DNA of 64,000 nt from Marivita lacus (GCF_014637725.1 NZ_BMFC01000013.1:1-64000), one strand, 5' to 3'; shown: positions 36,353 through 44,854, numbered from the stretch's first letter. A program made the numbers and translations. The notes: generated from the sequence alone by a model not told the origin.

Positions 36353-37318
36353 TCACGCGAAAAGCGCAGTGGCGAAAAACAGCACAGGGAGCAGACCCGC
36401 ATCCCGGTTGGATCGGAAAAGCGAGAGCAGGCGGTCCATGTCGTCGAGCTTCAACCGCCGCATCTGCCACATCATGTGCCAACCCATCGCCCAAGGCCCG
36501 CCCAGCGCGATCACCAGCGCAAGGATCTCGCCCCTCGGCGCGGCGAGGATGATCGCAAAGCCCATCAGCGCCACGGTCAGGACAAGGAACCAGGCCAGAT
36601 ATCTGGGGGTCTGTTCGCCGAACAGACGGGCGGTGGATTTCACGCCGATCAGGGCGTCGTCTTCCTTGTCCTGATGTGCATAGATCGTGTCGTAGAAAAG
36701 GGTCCACGCCATGCCCGCCAGATAAAGAGCCACGGCAGGCCACTGGAGTTGCCCGGTATGGGCCGTCCACGCCAGCAGCGCGCCCCAGTTGAAGGCGATG
36801 CCCAGAAACACCTGCGGCCACCATGTGAACCGCTTGGCGAACGGGTAGATCGCCACCGGCACAAGCGCGATGATCCCGAGCAGGATCGCCTGCAGCGGAA
36901 AGGTGATCAGGATGAGGAACGCCACGAGCGACTGGATCACGGCCCAGGCCAGCGCCTGTTTCACCGTGACCTGACCAGAGGGAATCGGCCGTGACGCGGT
37001 GCGGGCGACCGAGCCGTCGATGTCGCGGTCGGTGATGTCGTTCCACGTGCAGCCCGCGCCGCGCATCAGGAACGCCCCGATGCCGCAGCCAAGGATGATC
37101 CACGCATCGAAGATCCGCATCTCGCCGGTGTGGAACATCGCCAGCAGCGTTCCCCATACACAGGGCAGATAGAGCAGCCATGTGCCGATGGGCCGGTCTG
37201 CCCGGCTCAGCCGCAGATAGGGGCGCGTCCATGCGGGGGCATGGCTGTCGACCCAATTGCCCGTGACGGCATCTGCGACCTGACCGCTCTGGTCTGGTGA
37301 AATCTGCGGGCCGGGCAT
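36353..37318 (-). CDS. ubiA: 4-hydroxybenzoate polyprenyltransferase
   Basis: A 321-residue membrane prenyltransferase for ubiquinone synthesis that attaches the polyprenyl chain to 4-hydroxybenzoate. About eight transmembrane helices are visible, with the two Asp-rich motifs: GCTWNDITDRDIDGSVARTASRPIPSG (NDxxDxxxD) and FYDTIYAHQDKEDDALIGVKSTARLFG (DxxxD). The N-terminal extension of about 30 polar residues is usual in this group. It diverges from rsmE, with start codons only 12 bases apart, so both promoters must overlap the opposite gene. Confidence 0.96.
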   Translation of the reverse strand: MPGPQISPDQSGQVADAVTGNWVDSHAPAWTRPYLRLSRADRPIGTWLLYLPCVWGTLLAMFHTGEMRIFDAWIILGCGIGAFLMRGAGCTWNDITDRDIDGSVARTASRPIPSGQVTVKQALAWAVIQSLVAFLILITFPLQAILLGIIALVPVAIYPFAKRFTWWPQVFLGIAFNWGALLAWTAHTGQLQWPAVALYLAGMAWTLFYDTIYAHQDKEDDALIGVKSTARLFGEQTPRYLAWFLVLTVALMGFAIILAAPRGEILALVIALGGPWAMGWHMMWQMRRLKLDDMDRLLSLFRSNRDAGLLPVLFFATALFA

Positions 37319-37330
37319 ATGTGTTGCTCC

Positions 37331-38062
37331 ATGAGTTCGAAGACGCGTGCAAAAGTCAGGCTTTTTGTAGAGCAGCCGCTTGGGGCGGTACAACCGGTTC
37401 CTCTGACGCGGGAGCAGGCGCATTACCTGTTCGGCGTGATGCGGATGGGTGTGGGTGATCCCGTGGCGCTGTTCAACGGGCATGACGGCGAATGGCAGGC
37501 CGTTGTCGCGGAGGCGGGCAAGCGCGGGGGCATATTGGTGTGCCGCGAGCAGTCACAGACCCAGACGGTGCCGCCGGACCTGTGGCTGCTGTTCGCCCCG
37601 ATCAAGAAGGCGCGCACGGATTTCATTGTCGAAAAGGCCGTCGAGATGGGCGCGCGCCGCATCGTGCCGGTGCAGACGGCACACACCAATTCCGAGCGCA
37701 TTCGGCAGGACCGGTTGCAGGCGCACGCGATTGAGGCGGCAGAGCAATGCGGTGGCGTCTTCGTGCCAGAGGTGACCGACCTGACACGGCTGGATCGCCT
37801 GCTGGACACTTGGGATGCCACACGCCGTATCGCGTTTTGCGACGAAACGCTGGCCGGAGAGAGCGGACGATTGCCCGATGCGCCGGGACCGTGGGCGATT
37901 CTGATCGGGCCGGAAGGCGGGTTTTCAGAGGGCGAACGGACACGGTTGCGAGGTATGGAGCATGCCACGCCGATCAGCCTCGGCCCCCGCATCCTGCGTG
38001 CCGATACGGCGGCGGTGGCGGCGCTGACGCTTTGGCAGAGCACGTTGGGGGACTGGGCATGA
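37331..38062 (+). CDS. rsmE: 16S rRNA m3U1498 methyltransferase
   Basis: A 243-residue SPOUT-class RsmE enzyme that methylates U1498 of 16S rRNA in the assembled 30S subunit. An N-terminal PUA-like domain (VRLFVEQPLG...HYLFGVMRMGVGDPVALFNG) precedes the trefoil-knot methylase with KKARTDFIVEKAVEMGARRIVPVQTAHTN, LIGPEGGFSEGE and LGPRILRADTAAVAALTLWQ, the SAM-binding knot motifs. A second ATG four codons upstream (37319) would start one base from ubiA's start; the inner one is preferred. Two palindromes follow immediately. Confidence 0.95.
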   Translation: MSSKTRAKVRLFVEQPLGAVQPVPLTREQAHYLFGVMRMGVGDPVALFNGHDGEWQAVVAEAGKRGGILVCREQSQTQTVPPDLWLLFAPIKKARTDFIVEKAVEMGARRIVPVQTAHTNSERIRQDRLQAHAIEAAEQCGGVFVPEVTDLTRLDRLLDTWDATRRIAFCDETLAGESGRLPDAPGPWAILIGPEGGFSEGERTRLRGMEHATPISLGPRILRADTAAVAALTLWQSTLGDWA

Positions 38063-38064
38063 CG

Positions 38065-38107
38065 GATTTTCGGTCAACCGAAAATCATGCATCCGTCGAC
38101 GGATGCA
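38065..38107. repeat. Two back-to-back perfect palindromes after rsmE
   Basis: First, GATTTTCGGT (38065-38074) and ACCGAAAATC (38077-38086) around CA. Second, the 20-base palindrome TGCATCCGTCGACGGATGCA (38088-38107). They begin three bases after the rsmE stop. Neither is followed by a T tract. Such paired palindromes look like REP-type intergenic repeats, or protein sites, rather than a simple terminator. Confidence 0.75.
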
Positions 38108-38126
38108 GCGCGCGCGGTGAACCCCG

Positions 38127-38657
38127 ATGAGCTTTGTCCGGCCTGAAGTGCGCGCAGCCATCCTGCGCTGGCGCGAGGCGCTGGTCGGGGCTGCGGTCCT
38201 TTTGCTGGGGCTGTACTGGAGCTTTGGCCTGACGCCGGGACTGCTGTCCTGGATCGGGTATCTTGCGCTTTTCCTGGGTGCTGCGCTGTTCTTTGCCGGG
38301 TTGCAGCGCGGTCGCGCCCGTGTCGGCGGCGGTGGGCCGGGCGTGGTGCAGGTGGTCGAACGGCGGATCGGCTATTTCGGACCGCTGAATGGCGGCTTGG
38401 TCGATCTGGACGCGATCACCTCGCTGAGCCTCGATCCCACCGAACATCCGCGCCATTGGGTCATCACCCACGAACATGGCCCGGCCTTGCACATTCCGGT
38501 CAATGCCGAGGGCGCGGATGTGCTGTTCGACACCTTCGCCAGCCTGCCCGGCCTGAGCCCCGGGCGCGTCGCCTCGACCTTGAAACACGAGGGCACCGTG
38601 CCAATTGTGCTTTGGCGCAGACCAGACCTTGAGAAACGCATCACGCGCCTGCATTGA
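38127..38657 (+). CDS. Conserved hypothetical membrane protein
   Basis: A 176-residue protein I do not recognise as a named family. Two close transmembrane segments lie at about residues 18-36 (ALVGAAVLLLGLYWSFGL) and 40-60 (LSWIGYLALFLGAALFFAGL), followed by a cytosolic beta-rich domain of about 110 residues (VVQVVERRIGYFGPLNGGLVDLDAITSL...). The layout resembles bacterial PH-domain-like membrane proteins. It lies between rsmE and gshA on the same strand and may be co-transcribed with gshA (63-base gap). Confidence 0.75.
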   Translation: MSFVRPEVRAAILRWREALVGAAVLLLGLYWSFGLTPGLLSWIGYLALFLGAALFFAGLQRGRARVGGGGPGVVQVVERRIGYFGPLNGGLVDLDAITSLSLDPTEHPRHWVITHEHGPALHIPVNAEGADVLFDTFASLPGLSPGRVASTLKHEGTVPIVLWRRPDLEKRITRLH

Positions 38658-38720
38658 CAGCCCGAAGAAATCAGCCCAAGGCTGACCGCGATTTACGAGC
38701 AGACAGACCGGAGACGCGCC

Positions 38721-40091
38721 ATGTCCATTCCCCAGTCCGGCGGTGGGCCCATCGAAAACGAGGGCCAGCTGGCGCAGTATCTTGCCGAGGGCTGCAAGCC
38801 CAAGGACGATTGGCGCATCGGCACCGAGCACGAGAAATTCGGCTATTGCAAGGACACGCTGCGCCCGCTGCCCTATGAGGGCCAACGGTCGATCCTTGCC
38901 GTGCTCGAAGGGCTGCGTGACGCGCATGGCTGGGAGCCGGTCACCGAAGGCGGCAACCTGATCGGGCTGGTCAAGGACGGCGCGAACATCTCTCTCGAAC
39001 CGGGTGGCCAGTTGGAACTGTCCGGCGCACCGCTCGAGACGATCCACCAGACCTGCGACGAGGTGAACGATCACCTGCGCGACGTGAAGGACATTTCCGA
39101 CAAGATCGGCGTCGGCTTCATCGGTCTGGGCGCTGCGCCGATCTGGCAGCATGAGGACATGCCGCTTATGCCCAAGGGGCGCTACAAGCTGATGGACAGC
39201 TACATGGAAAAGGTCGGCACCGCCGGCACCACCATGATGCGGCGCACCTGTACGGTTCAGGTGAACCTCGACTTCTCGTCCGAGGCGGACATGGTGCAAA
39301 AGATGCGCGTGGCGCTGGCGTTGCAGCCGGTGGCCAATGCGCTGTTCGCCACGTCACCGTTTTTCGAGGGCAAGCTGAACGGCCACAAGAGCTGGCGGGG
39401 GCGCGTGTGGCGGCATCTGGATGATGCGCGCACGGGGATGCTGCCCTTCGTCTTCGAAGAGGGTTTCGGATTCGAGGCCTGGGTACAGTACGCGCTCGAT
39501 GTGCCGATGTATTTCGTCTACCGCGACGGGGTCTACCACAACGCGCTGGGGCAGTCGTTTCGCGACTTCCTGAAGGGCGAACTGCCTGCGATGCCGGGTG
39601 AAATCCCGACGCTGTCGGATTGGGCCGATCACCTGACGACGATCTTTCCCGAGGCGCGGGTCAAGAAATACATCGAGATGCGCGGAGCCGATGGCGGCCC
39701 GTGGCGGCGGCTTTGTGCGCTGCCCGCGTTCTGGGTCGGCCTGACCTATGATCAGTCGGCGCTGGATGCGGCCTGGGATCTGGTCAAGGATTGGGATGCC
39801 GAAACCCGCGAGGCCCTGCGCGTGGCGGCGTCGGTCGACGGGCTGCACGCCAAGGTCAACGGCATCGACATGCTGGATCTGGCGCGCGAGACGCTCAAGA
39901 TTTCCGAGGCGGGTCTTGTTGCGCGCGCACGTCCCGGAGCGGGCGGGCTTGTGCCGGACGAGACACATTTCCTCAATGCGCTGAAAGACAGCGTGGAGAC
40001 CGGCAAGACCCTCGCCGATGAGCTGATCGACCATTACAAAGGTGATTGGAACGGCGATCTGACGCGGATTTACGGCGAATACAGCTACTGA
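38721..40091 (+). CDS. gshA: Glutamate-cysteine ligase, plant/alphaproteobacterial type
   Basis: A 456-residue ligase of the class found in plants and alphaproteobacteria, catalysing the first step of glutathione synthesis from glutamate, cysteine and ATP. RIGTEHEKFGY near residue 40, the ISLEPGGQLELSGAPL block and MMRRTCTVQVNLDFSSEADMVQK are typical conserved segments. The ATG is used because the preceding bases include GGAGACGCGCC. The gene ends at a bidirectional terminator shared with the convergent gamma-glutamyltransferase, which acts on the product of this pathway. Confidence 0.94.
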   Translation: MSIPQSGGGPIENEGQLAQYLAEGCKPKDDWRIGTEHEKFGYCKDTLRPLPYEGQRSILAVLEGLRDAHGWEPVTEGGNLIGLVKDGANISLEPGGQLELSGAPLETIHQTCDEVNDHLRDVKDISDKIGVGFIGLGAAPIWQHEDMPLMPKGRYKLMDSYMEKVGTAGTTMMRRTCTVQVNLDFSSEADMVQKMRVALALQPVANALFATSPFFEGKLNGHKSWRGRVWRHLDDARTGMLPFVFEEGFGFEAWVQYALDVPMYFVYRDGVYHNALGQSFRDFLKGELPAMPGEIPTLSDWADHLTTIFPEARVKKYIEMRGADGGPWRRLCALPAFWVGLTYDQSALDAAWDLVKDWDAETREALRVAASVDGLHAKVNGIDMLDLARETLKISEAGLVARARPGAGGLVPDETHFLNALKDSVETGKTLADELIDHYKGDWNGDLTRIYGEYSY

Positions 40092-40100
40092 CGTCCAAGA

Positions 40101-40126
40101 AAAAAGCCGCCTTGCAGCGGCTTTTT
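40101..40126. terminator. Bidirectional terminator between gshA and the gamma-glutamyltransferase gene
   Basis: AAAAAGCCGC (40101-40110) pairs with GCGGCTTTTT (40117-40126) around CTTGCA; good T tracts are present on both strands. Confidence 0.92.
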
Positions 40127-40148
40127 CAATCTCGATTTCGCAACCTGG

Positions 40149-41726
40149 TCAGTACCCGATGGCGCAGCCGTCCTTGCGGGGATCGGACGCGCCTTCAAGA
40201 ACGCCGTGATCGTGGATCATGATCGCCTGAGCGCCGCCAATGGCCACCTCGGGTGTTTCCACGACGTGTCCCATGTCAGCCAGCTCCGCACGCACGGTGT
40301 CGGAATAGCCACGTTCCACCATCAGCTTGCCGTTCTCGGCGAAGCAGCGCGGTGCATCCAGCGCCGCCTGCGGGGTGAGCCCGAAATCCGTCAAGTTGGT
40401 GACAGCCCGCGCGTGACCGCAGGCCTGGTACTGCCCGCCCATCACACCGAACGGCACCGACACGCGACCGGAATCGCGCAGCATCCCCGGAATGATCGTG
40501 TGCATGGGCCGCTTGCCGCCGCCATATTCGTTCGCGTGCCCCTCTTGCAGGGTAAAGCCCGCACCACGGTTTTGGAACAGGACGCCGAATTTCTCGGAGG
40601 CGAGGCCGGATCCGAAGCTGTGGAAGATCGAATAGATCAACGACACGACCGTGCGGTCCTTGTCGACGACCGTGATGTAGATCGTGTCCTTGTGCACCGC
40701 CTCGCTCAGGGCGGCTGGACCGGCCATCGCTTTTTTCGGGTCGATCAGCGCTGCCAGCCTTTGCGCGGTGTCCATCGACAGCATGTGATCCAGCTTGGTC
40801 ATGTGGTCGGGATCGGCCACGAACCGGTTGCGGGCATCATAAGCCAGCTTGGTCGCCTCGGCCTCGATATGCGCGCGTTCGGCTCCGAACGGATCAAGCG
40901 ACGCGATGTCGAACTGCGACAGGATGTTGAGCAGCAGGATGGCCGTTGCGCCCTGCCCGTTCGGGGCATGTTCGAGCAATTCGCGCCCTTGGTACGTGCC
41001 GCTGATGGGTGCGCCCGTCGTGGTCGCCGTATTGGCGAAATCGGCCTCGGTGTGCTTGCCGCCCAAAGCGTTGAGCGTGGCCAGCATGTCTTCGGCCACT
41101 TCGCCCTTGTAGAACCCGTCACGGCCGTCCTTGGCGATGCGGCGCAGCACCTCGGCATTGCCCGGAAGCTGGAACACCTGCCCGCGCTTGGGGGCCGATC
41201 CCTGCACGAGGAAATGCGACTGAGCATGGCCTTGCAGCAGGTGGGCGTTGTTGTTCCAGTCCCACGCGACCCGGTCCGCCACGGGCAGCCCGTTTTCCAT
41301 GTAGTCGATGGCCGGGGCAAGGCTGTCGGCGATGCCAAGACGGCCCCATTGTTCGGACATGGTGCAGAACGCGTCGATGGCTCCGGGAACGGTCACCGCT
41401 TCGGGACCGTAGAGCGGCACTGTCGTCGCGCCCTTGCTGCGGAGGTCGTCGGCTGTCGCGGCGGCCGGTGCGCGGCCCGATCCATTGATCGCGATCACGT
41501 CATCGCCACCCGCAGGCGAGATCAGCGCAAAGCAATCGCCGCCGATCCCGGTCATCGCCGGTTCGGCCTGGCCGAGGATCACCGCACCCGCGATGGCGGC
41601 GTCAACGGCGTTGCCCCCGCGCTTGAGAATATCGATGGCCGCTTGTGCCGCGAGCGGGTGCGACGTCGCACACATCCCGTTTGTTGCCAGCACCGCAGAC
41701 CGGCCCGGCATTTGAAAATCGCGCAT
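40149..41726 (-). CDS. Gamma-glutamyltransferase family protein
   Basis: A 525-residue Ntn hydrolase of the gamma-glutamyltranspeptidase family. ATSHPLAAQAAIDILKRGGNAVDAAIAG and GIGGDCFALI open the large subunit; the autocleavage threonine is expected in HKDTIYITVVDKD, where classical enzymes have NTTHYSVVD. No N-terminal signal peptide is seen (MRDFQMPGRSAVL), so a cytosolic role on gamma-glutamyl compounds other than glutathione is possible. The ATG at 41726 is preferred over a start ten codons upstream. Convergent with gshA. Confidence 0.88.
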   Translation of the reverse strand: MRDFQMPGRSAVLATNGMCATSHPLAAQAAIDILKRGGNAVDAAIAGAVILGQAEPAMTGIGGDCFALISPAGGDDVIAINGSGRAPAAATADDLRSKGATTVPLYGPEAVTVPGAIDAFCTMSEQWGRLGIADSLAPAIDYMENGLPVADRVAWDWNNNAHLLQGHAQSHFLVQGSAPKRGQVFQLPGNAEVLRRIAKDGRDGFYKGEVAEDMLATLNALGGKHTEADFANTATTTGAPISGTYQGRELLEHAPNGQGATAILLLNILSQFDIASLDPFGAERAHIEAEATKLAYDARNRFVADPDHMTKLDHMLSMDTAQRLAALIDPKKAMAGPAALSEAVHKDTIYITVVDKDRTVVSLIYSIFHSFGSGLASEKFGVLFQNRGAGFTLQEGHANEYGGGKRPMHTIIPGMLRDSGRVSVPFGVMGGQYQACGHARAVTNLTDFGLTPQAALDAPRCFAENGKLMVERGYSDTVRAELADMGHVVETPEVAIGGAQAIMIHDHGVLEGASDPRKDGCAIGY

Positions 41727-42027
41727 AGGTTCTGTCCCTTCCCTTTTGCGGGCCAAAATAGGCAGACGCCGGGGGAGGTCAATCAGATGATGGGAGGGGG
41801 GAAACAGTTACCTCGACGTCGCACACTGGGTGGGGGCTGTTAATGGTACGACGCCGAGGTGAAGCTTTGTGCAGCTACCCTTATGTTTTCACCTTGAACC
41901 AAGGCCACAATTCGGAGCGATTGCGGCCATTTCTTGTCAGCGTTTCCATAAATCAGGGTAAAATATCCTTTAATTTCATGACTATTTCCGGTGCGTGGAC
42001 AATTGCGGGAAACATGACGAAACCGTG
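41727..42027. other. Intergenic region upstream of the gamma-glutamyltransferase gene
   Basis: These 301 bases separate two minus-strand genes. They are richer in A+T than their surroundings at 41890-42000. The promoter of the gamma-glutamyltransferase gene should be here, but no convincing -35/-10 pair or hairpin was found. A 98-codon plus-strand open frame from 41843 has no ribosome site and a shuffled-looking product. Confidence 0.4.
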
Positions 42028-42495
42028 TCAGCCAGGATGCGTTCCGGGGATGCGAAAGAGCAGACAAAGACGGTTCCGGCCAGCTTTGCGCGTGTATCTT
42101 GTCCTCGAGGCGAGGGCGCGAATCAAAAACCAGCCATAGCCGCCTTCGCTCCGGTCTTGGGGATCGGGCACCTGCCCGTCTGGATTCGCGTTGTCGCGAA
42201 ACGGATGCCCCCAATCTGTCAGATGAAGGCACAGGCTGGTTTTGGTCAAAGTCACACGCAGCGCCACTGCGCCGAAATCCGGACCGGCATAGGCATGTTC
42301 AACGATGTTGTTGATCGCTTCGGCCAGCACGATCTGCACATCGTCGCGCAGGGACGCGGCGTCGCACTGCGCCAGCGTGTGATCCACCTGTTGCAAGAGA
42401 TCGGGCGTCAGCCCGTCCAGCGCGGGAACACAGAGGGCAAGAAGACAGGACCGTTCAGGTCTTGCCGGGGGCAATGGCCTGATCCGCATCGGCAT
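42028..42495 (-). CDS. RsbW-like anti-sigma factor kinase (GHKL ATPase)
   Basis: A 155-residue GHKL ATPase. The N box VLAEAINNIVEHAYAG (E-x3-N-x3-H) and the G1 box LTDWGHPF (D-x-G-x-P) are clear, followed by GGYGWFLIRAL as G2. Such stand-alone kinases bind and phosphorylate STAS antagonists in partner-switch circuits. It follows a STAS gene and overlaps it by 41 bases. A second in-frame ATG two codons downstream is equally possible. No PP2C phosphatase or sigma factor gene is adjacent. Confidence 0.88.
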   Translation of the reverse strand: MPMRIRPLPPARPERSCLLALCVPALDGLTPDLLQQVDHTLAQCDAASLRDDVQIVLAEAINNIVEHAYAGPDFGAVALRVTLTKTSLCLHLTDWGHPFRDNANPDGQVPDPQDRSEGGYGWFLIRALASRTRYTRKAGRNRLCLLFRIPGTHPG

Positions 42496-42793
42496 GGATC
42501 GTGAAGATCGTGTCCATCCGGGTGAGGCGAAACACCTTGTCCACGATCGGTTGCAGCGCCGCCAGTTCCAGCGTCTGGCCGGGGCGGAGCTGTTTCATCG
42601 ATGCGACAACCGCACCCAGCCCGCTGGAATCGATAAAGATGACCTGTTGCAGATCGAGAATGTATCGCCCGTCCCCGCGGGTGGTCAGCGACCTCATCTC
42701 CTCCTTGAACTGGAGAGCGGTGGGCGCGTCGATACGCGTTGCGTTGACGCGGATAAGAGTGGCAGCGGCGTGATGTTCGACGATCAGTTCCAT
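42455..42793 (-). CDS. STAS domain anti-sigma factor antagonist
   Basis: A 112-residue STAS protein. The phosphorylatable serine lies in FIDSSGLGAVVASMK (IDSSGLG motif, about residue 55). It is the expected partner of the RsbW-like kinase encoded downstream with an overlapping frame: in its unphosphorylated form it would sequester the kinase and free the kinase's target. The ATG at 42793 gives the usual short lead (MELIVEHHAAATLIRV). Divergent from the thiolase gene, 93 bases away. Confidence 0.92.
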   Translation of the reverse strand: MELIVEHHAAATLIRVNATRIDAPTALQFKEEMRSLTTRGDGRYILDLQQVIFIDSSGLGAVVASMKQLRPGQTLELAALQPIVDKVFRLTRMDTIFTIHADADQAIAPGKT

Positions 42794-42886
42794 GGAGCCT
42801 CGACAATTGATGTGCCGGACACCCTAGACGCCAATCCTTACCATCCGGTATGCAAGGCCGAACACTCGGAACCGGGAGGACATCAC

Positions 42887-44050
42887 ATGGCAGAGGTCGT
42901 GATCACAGGTGCCGCGCGCACCGCGATGGGAGGCTTTCAGGGCGCGTTTTCCGACGCCTCGGCGGTTGATCTCGGGGGCAGCGCGATCCGCGCCGCATTG
43001 CAACAGGCGGGCGCTCCCGACGTTGACGAGGTGCTGATGGGCTGCGTGCTGCCTGCCGGGCAGGGCCAAGCTCCCGCACGGCAGGCGGGCTTTGCCGCCG
43101 GTCTGGGCGAAGACGTGCCTGCCACGACCCTCAACAAGATGTGCGGGTCGGGCATGAAAGCCGCGATGATGGCGTTCGACGCCATCGCCCTTGGTCGCGC
43201 GACCACAATTGTTGCGGGTGGCATGGAATCCATGACCAACGCGCCCTACCTGCTGCCCAAGATGCGCGGTGGTGCTCGTCTCGGGCATGGGCAAGTGATT
43301 GACCACATGTTCCTTGACGGGTTGGAAGACGCCTATGACAAAGGCCGTTTGATGGGCACCTTTGCCGAGGACTGCGCCGAAGCGTACCAGTTCACCCGCG
43401 AGGCGCAGGACGACTACGCGCTGCGGTCGCTGTCCAACGCGCTGGAGGCCCAGAAATCCGGTGCATTCGACGCGGAGATCACACCGGTCACTTTTGCCAC
43501 CCGCAAGGGCGACGTGACGGTGCATGAAGACGAACAGCCCGGCACGGTACGCCCCGACAAGATCCCGACGCTCAGGCCTGCGTTTCGCAAGGATGGAACA
43601 GTGACACCCGCCAACAGCTCGTCCATCTCGGACGGTGCCGCGGCGCTGATCCTGACCACGGCAGAGGCCGCCGGTGACCGCGCCCGCGCCCGGATCGTCG
43701 GTCATGCCAGCCATGCGCAGGCCCCCGGCCTCTTCACCACCGCGCCTGTGCCCGCGGCGCAAAAGCTTCTCGACCAGATCGGCTGGTCCAAGGAGGATGT
43801 GGATCTCTGGGAGGTGAACGAGGCGTTTGCGGTGGTTTCGATGGCCTTCATGCACGAAATGGGTCTCTCGCGCGACATCGTGAACGTCAATGGCGGTGCC
43901 TGTGCGCTGGGTCATCCCATCGGCGCATCCGGCGCGCGCATCATGGTCACGCTGCTCAATGCGCTCGAAAAGCGCGGGCTCAGGCGTGGGATCGCGGCGA
44001 TCTGCATCGGTGGCGGCGAAGGCACCGCCATCGCGATCGAGCGTCTGTGA
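42887..44050 (+). CDS. Acetyl-CoA acetyltransferase (thiolase)
   Basis: A 387-residue biosynthetic-type thiolase, condensing or cleaving acetoacetyl-CoA or 3-ketoacyl-CoA. The acylated cysteine is Cys86 in LNKMCGSGMKA, with WEVNEAFAVV and CALGHPIGASGARI carrying the His and second Cys of the active site. No phasin or polyhydroxybutyrate genes are adjacent, so the pathway is open. The ATG at 42887 follows GGGAGGACATCAC. The stop codon overlaps a possible GTG start of the next gene. Confidence 0.95.
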   Translation: MAEVVITGAARTAMGGFQGAFSDASAVDLGGSAIRAALQQAGAPDVDEVLMGCVLPAGQGQAPARQAGFAAGLGEDVPATTLNKMCGSGMKAAMMAFDAIALGRATTIVAGGMESMTNAPYLLPKMRGGARLGHGQVIDHMFLDGLEDAYDKGRLMGTFAEDCAEAYQFTREAQDDYALRSLSNALEAQKSGAFDAEITPVTFATRKGDVTVHEDEQPGTVRPDKIPTLRPAFRKDGTVTPANSSSISDGAAALILTTAEAAGDRARARIVGHASHAQAPGLFTTAPVPAAQKLLDQIGWSKEDVDLWEVNEAFAVVSMAFMHEMGLSRDIVNVNGGACALGHPIGASGARIMVTLLNALEKRGLRRGIAAICIGGGEGTAIAIERL

Positions 44051-44052
44051 TC

Positions 44053-44511
44053 ATGGGTGTGGACTACCCGACGCTTGCCAAGACCATCGCCGCGCTGACG
44101 GCGGGCGAGACCGATCCGGTCAGCCTGATGGCCACCGTTGCCTGCGAGGTGCATCACGCCGATGAGCGTTTCGACTGGACGGGGTTTTACCGGGTGGCCG
44201 GGCCGAAAATGCTCAAGATCGGGCCGTACCAAGGCGGTCACGGCTGTCTGACAATCCCGTTTTCACGCGGGGTCTGCGGTGCCGCGGCGCGGACCGGCGA
44301 GGTGCAATTGGTCCCGGATGTGGATGCTTTTCCCGGCCATATCGCCTGTGCGTCCTCGACACGGTCGGAACTGGTCCTGCCGGTGTGGAACGGCAAGGGG
44401 CGCCTGCTGGGCGTGTTCGATATAGACAGCGATCTGCCGGATGCGTTCACGCAAGCGGATGCCGATGCGCTGGATGCGATCCTGAAGCACAGTTTCGCAC
44501 AAGTGCTTTGA
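44053..44511 (+). CDS. msrC: Free methionine-(R)-sulfoxide reductase (GAF domain)
   Basis: A 152-residue GAF-fold enzyme of the fRMsr/YebR family, which reduces free methionine-R-sulfoxide. The three functional cysteines are present as Cys65 (GCLTIP), Cys75 (GVCG) and Cys99 (HIACA), with spacings of 10 and 24 residues identical to E. coli Cys84, Cys94 and Cys118. I use the ATG at 44053; a GTG at 44047 overlapping the thiolase stop is an alternative. Co-transcribed with the thiolase. It complements MsrPQ at the left end of the window. Confidence 0.93.
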   Translation: MGVDYPTLAKTIAALTAGETDPVSLMATVACEVHHADERFDWTGFYRVAGPKMLKIGPYQGGHGCLTIPFSRGVCGAAARTGEVQLVPDVDAFPGHIACASSTRSELVLPVWNGKGRLLGVFDIDSDLPDAFTQADADALDAILKHSFAQVL

Positions 44512-44571
44512 CCTGCGTTCAAGTCCCGGACCATGTCGGGAGAACCCCTTGAACTGGTTGAGTGAAAACCG

Positions 44572-44646
44572 TCACGCCAGCCCGATGAAGGACAGGATGG
44601 CGATGACGATCACGACGAGACCGACGATGTAGATGATGCTGTTCAT
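44572..44646 (-). CDS. 24-residue hydrophobic membrane peptide
   Basis: A very small gene starting ATG at 44646 and encoding MNSIIYIVGLVVIVIAILSF followed by four more residues (IGLA). The product is a single transmembrane helix. Support comes from AGGAG seven bases before the ATG (AGGAGTGTCCAATG), a stop codon in frame, and a general-stress-like promoter 35 bases upstream. Similar tiny membrane proteins are common in Rhodobacteraceae and usually go unannotated. Function unknown. Confidence 0.75.
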   Translation of the reverse strand: MNSIIYIVGLVVIVIAILSFIGLA

Positions 44647-44680
44647 TGGACACTCCTGACGTTGTTTGATCTTCTCACTC

Positions 44681-44706
44681 AACAGACAGGGTCGGGAAAT
44701 TGTTCC
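44681..44706 (-). promoter_or_regulatory. Possible EcfG (general stress) promoter of the 24-residue peptide
   Basis: On the minus strand GGAAC (44706-44702) and TGTT (44684-44681) are 17 bases apart, close to the alphaproteobacterial EcfG pattern GGAAC-N16-17-CGTT. Distance to the start codon is 35 bases. Confidence 0.5.
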
Positions 44707-44854
44707 TTCGGGCAAGCGGGTGCCGATATCCTGCGCGAGACCTTTGCCGAGATTCCTTGATCCGTGCTTTCACAATTCCGGATGCGTCGTTCGGTGCGGC
44801 GGGTCGGGAATGTCCGGTGGTGTCCATTCAAAAAACAGACGGTGACACACCTTC

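Noticed and set aside
41843-42139. A 98-codon plus-strand frame between the gamma-glutamyltransferase and RsbW-like genes.
   Set aside because: No ribosome site, no recognisable motif, and its second half is antisense to the RsbW-like gene.
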